From positions 1 to 18,334 of the forward strand of contig JAHELH010000017.1 of the NCBI GenBank assembly GCA_024644285.1: 18,334 nt of DNA. Reading direction: 5' to 3'. A model generated the notes under the pieces. That model was not told the origin of the DNA, ran no database searches, and saw nothing but the letters and a program-made list of their open reading frames with translations. Shown piece by piece: positions 16,938-18,334 of the stretch; positions within the stretch are counted from its first letter, which is position 1, and every line of letters starts with the position of its first letter. Made by a program: the position numbers and the translations under genes. The stretch is from Paracoccaceae bacterium (GTDB lineage Bacteria; Pseudomonadota; Alphaproteobacteria; Rhodobacterales; Rhodobacteraceae).

Positions 16938-17428
16938 GTCCCTGCCGCCTTCCAGCGCAGCAGCCACCGCGTCAGCACAAGCGCCGGGATCAGGAACACG
17001 GCCGCCAATCCGCCGACGACGCCCGCGACGAACCAATTGTGCGGCCCCGGCAGCACCACGTCGGTCCTGGCGCGGGGGAAATACCGGATCGCGTGGGTCG
17101 ACCCGATCTCGAAGTTCCAGTCGGGATGCGACATGCCGGTGCTGGCCTCGGTCACCGCGCCGTCGGACCAGACATAGCGGAAGACGGGCGCGTAGTTCGT
17201 CGTGCCGCGATCAAGGATCGTCTCGCCCTCCCAGGCATTAACCCGGACCACCTCGCCCGTCGCGGGCACCGTGGCGACCTGGCGCCAGACGGCCTCGGCC
17301 GCCAGCAGAAGCGCGGCGAGGCCGAACAGCACGGGCGTGACCCAGACCAGGACCCAGGCGCGCCACGAGACCAGCCGGCGTCCGCCCGGCAATTCCCTGC
17401 GCAGATAGGGCTGCGATAGCAGCAGCAT
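16934..17428 (-). CDS. DUF3592-like two-helix membrane protein
   Basis: The 164-residue product has a cytoplasmic N-terminus (MLLLSQPYLRRELPGGRR), a membrane helix at about 24-48, an extracytoplasmic beta-rich domain (about 50-132) and a second helix at about 133-156 ending WLLRWKAAGT. The middle domain contains ATGEVVRVNAWEG, YAPVFRYVWSDGAV, HAIRYFPRARTDVV and similar strands. This is the DUF3592 pattern: helix, x-G-x-V domain, Y-x-P-x-[FV]-x-[YF] strand, [VI]-x-Y-x-P block, helix. The function of the family is unknown. The ATG at 17428 overlaps the purS stop by one base (TGATG), and the 3' end overlaps the alcohol dehydrogenase start by 4 bp, so translation is probably coupled on both sides. 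The frame is open to 17485, but that part lies inside purS. Confidence 0.75.
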   Translation of the reverse strand: MLLLSQPYLRRELPGGRRLVSWRAWVLVWVTPVLFGLAALLLAAEAVWRQVATVPATGEVVRVNAWEGETILDRGTTNYAPVFRYVWSDGAVTEASTGMSHPDWNFEIGSTHAIRYFPRARTDVVLPGPHNWFVAGVVGGLAAVFLIPALVLTRWLLRWKAAGT

Positions 17429-17667
17429 CAGCCGATCTCGATGTCGTAGCTTTCGATCACGGTGTTGGCGAGCAGCTTCTCGCACATCTGGCGGACCTGC
17501 GCGCGCGCCGCATCGGCGTCGGTCTCGGCCAGGTCAAGCTCGATCACCTTGCCCTGCCGCACCGCCTCGACGCCGTCGAACCCCAGCGCGCCCAGCGCGT
17601 GGCGCACCGCCTCGCCCTGCGGATCGAGGACGCCGGTCTTCAGCATCACATGCACACGCGCCTTCAT
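17428..17667 (-). CDS. purS: Phosphoribosylformylglycinamidine synthase subunit PurS
   Basis: PurS is the small subunit that helps join PurQ to PurL and allows ammonia transfer in FGAM synthesis. The 79-residue product is full length: MKARVHVMLKTGVLDPQGEAV, then ALGFDGVEAVRQGKVIELDL, and a C-terminal helix with CEKLLANTVIESYDIEI, all typical of the family. The ATG at 17667 has a strong ribosome binding site (AAGGGGG, 17674-17680) five to six bases upstream. This site lies inside the right arm of a predicted RNA stem (17675-17685 with 17717-17727), so its translation may depend on structure. It follows purC by 83 nt. Confidence 0.96.
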   Translation of the reverse strand: MKARVHVMLKTGVLDPQGEAVRHALGALGFDGVEAVRQGKVIELDLAETDADAARAQVRQMCEKLLANTVIESYDIEIG

Positions 17668-17674
17668 CTCGCAC

Positions 17675-17748
17675 CCCCTTGCAATCCTGTGCGGGTCGAA
17701 GCGCATCGATGCGCGAATTGCAAGAGGATTCCGGCCCGCCGCGCGGGC
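17675..17748 (-). promoter_or_regulatory. Structured purC-purS spacer covering the purS ribosome binding site
   Basis: On the minus strand, CCTCTTGCAAT (17717-17727) can pair with ATTGCAAGGGG (17675-17685) as an 11-bp stem with one T-G wobble. The 31-nt loop encloses GCGCATCGATGCGC (17701-17714), a perfect 14-bp palindrome that folds as a 5-bp stem with a TCGA loop. Just upstream, right after the purC stop, GCCCGCGCGGCGGGC (17734-17748) is a 6-bp hairpin with a 3-nt loop. The 3' arm of the long stem contains most of the purS Shine-Dalgarno stretch. No T-tract marks it as a terminator. It could be a translational control element, an RNA-processing site or a protein-binding palindrome. Confidence 0.5.
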
Positions 17749-17750
17749 GC

Positions 17751-18334
17751 TCAGTTGATCAGGTGCGGCTTCGTGGTGTGGGTGACGTTGGTCGGCAGCA
17801 CGCCCAGCCGGCGCGCCACCTCCTTGTAGGCGTCGGCCAGATCGCCCAGGTCGCGGCGGAACACGTCCTTGTCCAGCTTGCGCCCGGTCTCGATGTCCCA
17901 CAGCCGGCAACTGTCCGGGCTGATCTCGTCGGCCACGATCAGACGCTGATAGTCGTTTTCCCAGATCCGCCCGATCTCGATCTTGAAATCCACCAGCTTG
18001 ATGCCGACGGCCAGCATCACGCCCGACAGGAAATCGTTCACCCGCAGCGCCAGCGCCACCATGTCGTCGAGGTCCTGCTGGCTGGCCCAGCCGAAGGCAA
18101 CGACATGCTCTTCACTGACCAGCGGATCGCCCAGTGCGTCGTCCTTGAGGTAGAATTCGATGATCGGGCGCGGCAGCGCGGTGCCCTCGGCGATGCCCAG
18201 GCGCTTCGACATCGACCCGGCGGCGACGTTGCGCACCACCACTTCCAGCGGGATGATCTCGACCTGCCGGATCAATTGCTCGCGCATGTTGATGCGCTTG
18301 ATGAAATGCGTCGGCACGCCGATGGCGCTCAGAC
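17751..18334 (-). CDS. purC: SAICAR synthetase PurC (5' end beyond the window)
   Basis: PurC joins aspartate to CAIR with ATP, giving SAICAR, the eighth step of purine synthesis. The visible part, about 194 residues from LSAIGVPTHFIKR to the stop, is the C-terminal three quarters of a protein of roughly 250. It includes EVVVRNVAAGS, EFYLKDDALGDPLV, LVDFKIEIGRI (the second PROSITE-type family signature), VADEISPDSCRLWD and KDVFRRDLG. The GTG at 18317 (in the codon order ATC-GGC-GTG-CCG) is an internal valine, not a start, because the frame continues upstream to the edge. It is the first visible gene of the purC-purS-(DUF3592)-(adh)-purQ run. Confidence 0.97.
   Translation of the reverse strand, partial: LSAIGVPTHFIKRINMREQLIRQVEIIPLEVVVRNVAAGSMSKRLGIAEGTALPRPIIEFYLKDDALGDPLVSEEHVVAFGWASQQDLDDMVALALRVNDFLSGVMLAVGIKLVDFKIEIGRIWENDYQRLIVADEISPDSCRLWDIETGRKLDKDVFRRDLGDLADAYKEVARRLGVLPTNVTHTTKPHLIN

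Noticed and set aside
18315..18317. GTG as start of purC
   Set aside because: The codon is an internal Val within GVPTHF; the frame continues without a stop to the window edge, and the family N-terminus is missing.

Overview
The window is GC-rich, densely packed DNA that looks like an alphaproteobacterial chromosome, most likely Rhodobacterales (Rhodobacteraceae/Paracoccaceae). Support comes from protein-level family resemblance (UvrA, PurC, FdhD, TupA), from gene starts that overlap the preceding stop, and from an alphaproteobacterial-type LexA site (GTTC-N7-GTTC) in front of uvrA. I see no insertion sequence, integrase, CRISPR array, tRNA or rRNA. This is core-type chromosome with a few unusual pieces. 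Assignments rest on motif reading only; no search was run.

Layout. (1) Positions 1-3652, minus strand: a five-gene cluster transcribed tupB-tupC-tupA-fdhD-mobA. It encodes an ABC importer of the tungstate (TupABC) type, the FdhD sulfurtransferase that activates formate dehydrogenase, and the MobA guanylyltransferase that makes the bis-MGD cofactor (mobA runs off the left edge). All junctions overlap or abut, so one mRNA links metal-oxyanion uptake to formate dehydrogenase maturation. (2) Positions 3653-4057: a 405-nt gap with a potentially structured tupB leader and an 8-bp inverted repeat. (3) Positions 4058-4732, plus strand: a small secreted protein of unknown function. (4) Positions 4785-8914, minus strand: uvrA with an SOS box and promoter, preceded by an MFS transporter gene. 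(5) Positions 9031-12000, plus strand: a 989-residue exported von Willebrand A protein with seven tandem ~86-residue repeats filling its C-terminal 60 percent. (6) Positions 12067-15169, minus strand: a DctB/DctD-type two-component system whose response regulator lacks the sigma-54 GAFTGA loop. (7) Positions 15211-18334, minus strand: purC (5' end outside the window), purS, a DUF3592-type membrane protein, a zinc alcohol dehydrogenase and purQ, in transcription order.

How the genes work together. The tup-fdhD-mobA cluster would supply Mo/W, the cofactor nucleotide and the sulfur-transfer step to a formate dehydrogenase encoded elsewhere. purC, purS and purQ serve de novo purine synthesis; PurS and PurQ are subunits of one FGAM synthetase, yet two non-purine genes sit between them. 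DctB/DctD would sense an external ligand, classically a C4-dicarboxylate, but no transporter target is in view.

The most unusual items are the VWA/seven-repeat exported protein, the GAFTGA-less DctD-like regulator, the structured purC-purS spacer whose stem covers the purS ribosome binding site, and the possible structured leader of the tup operon.
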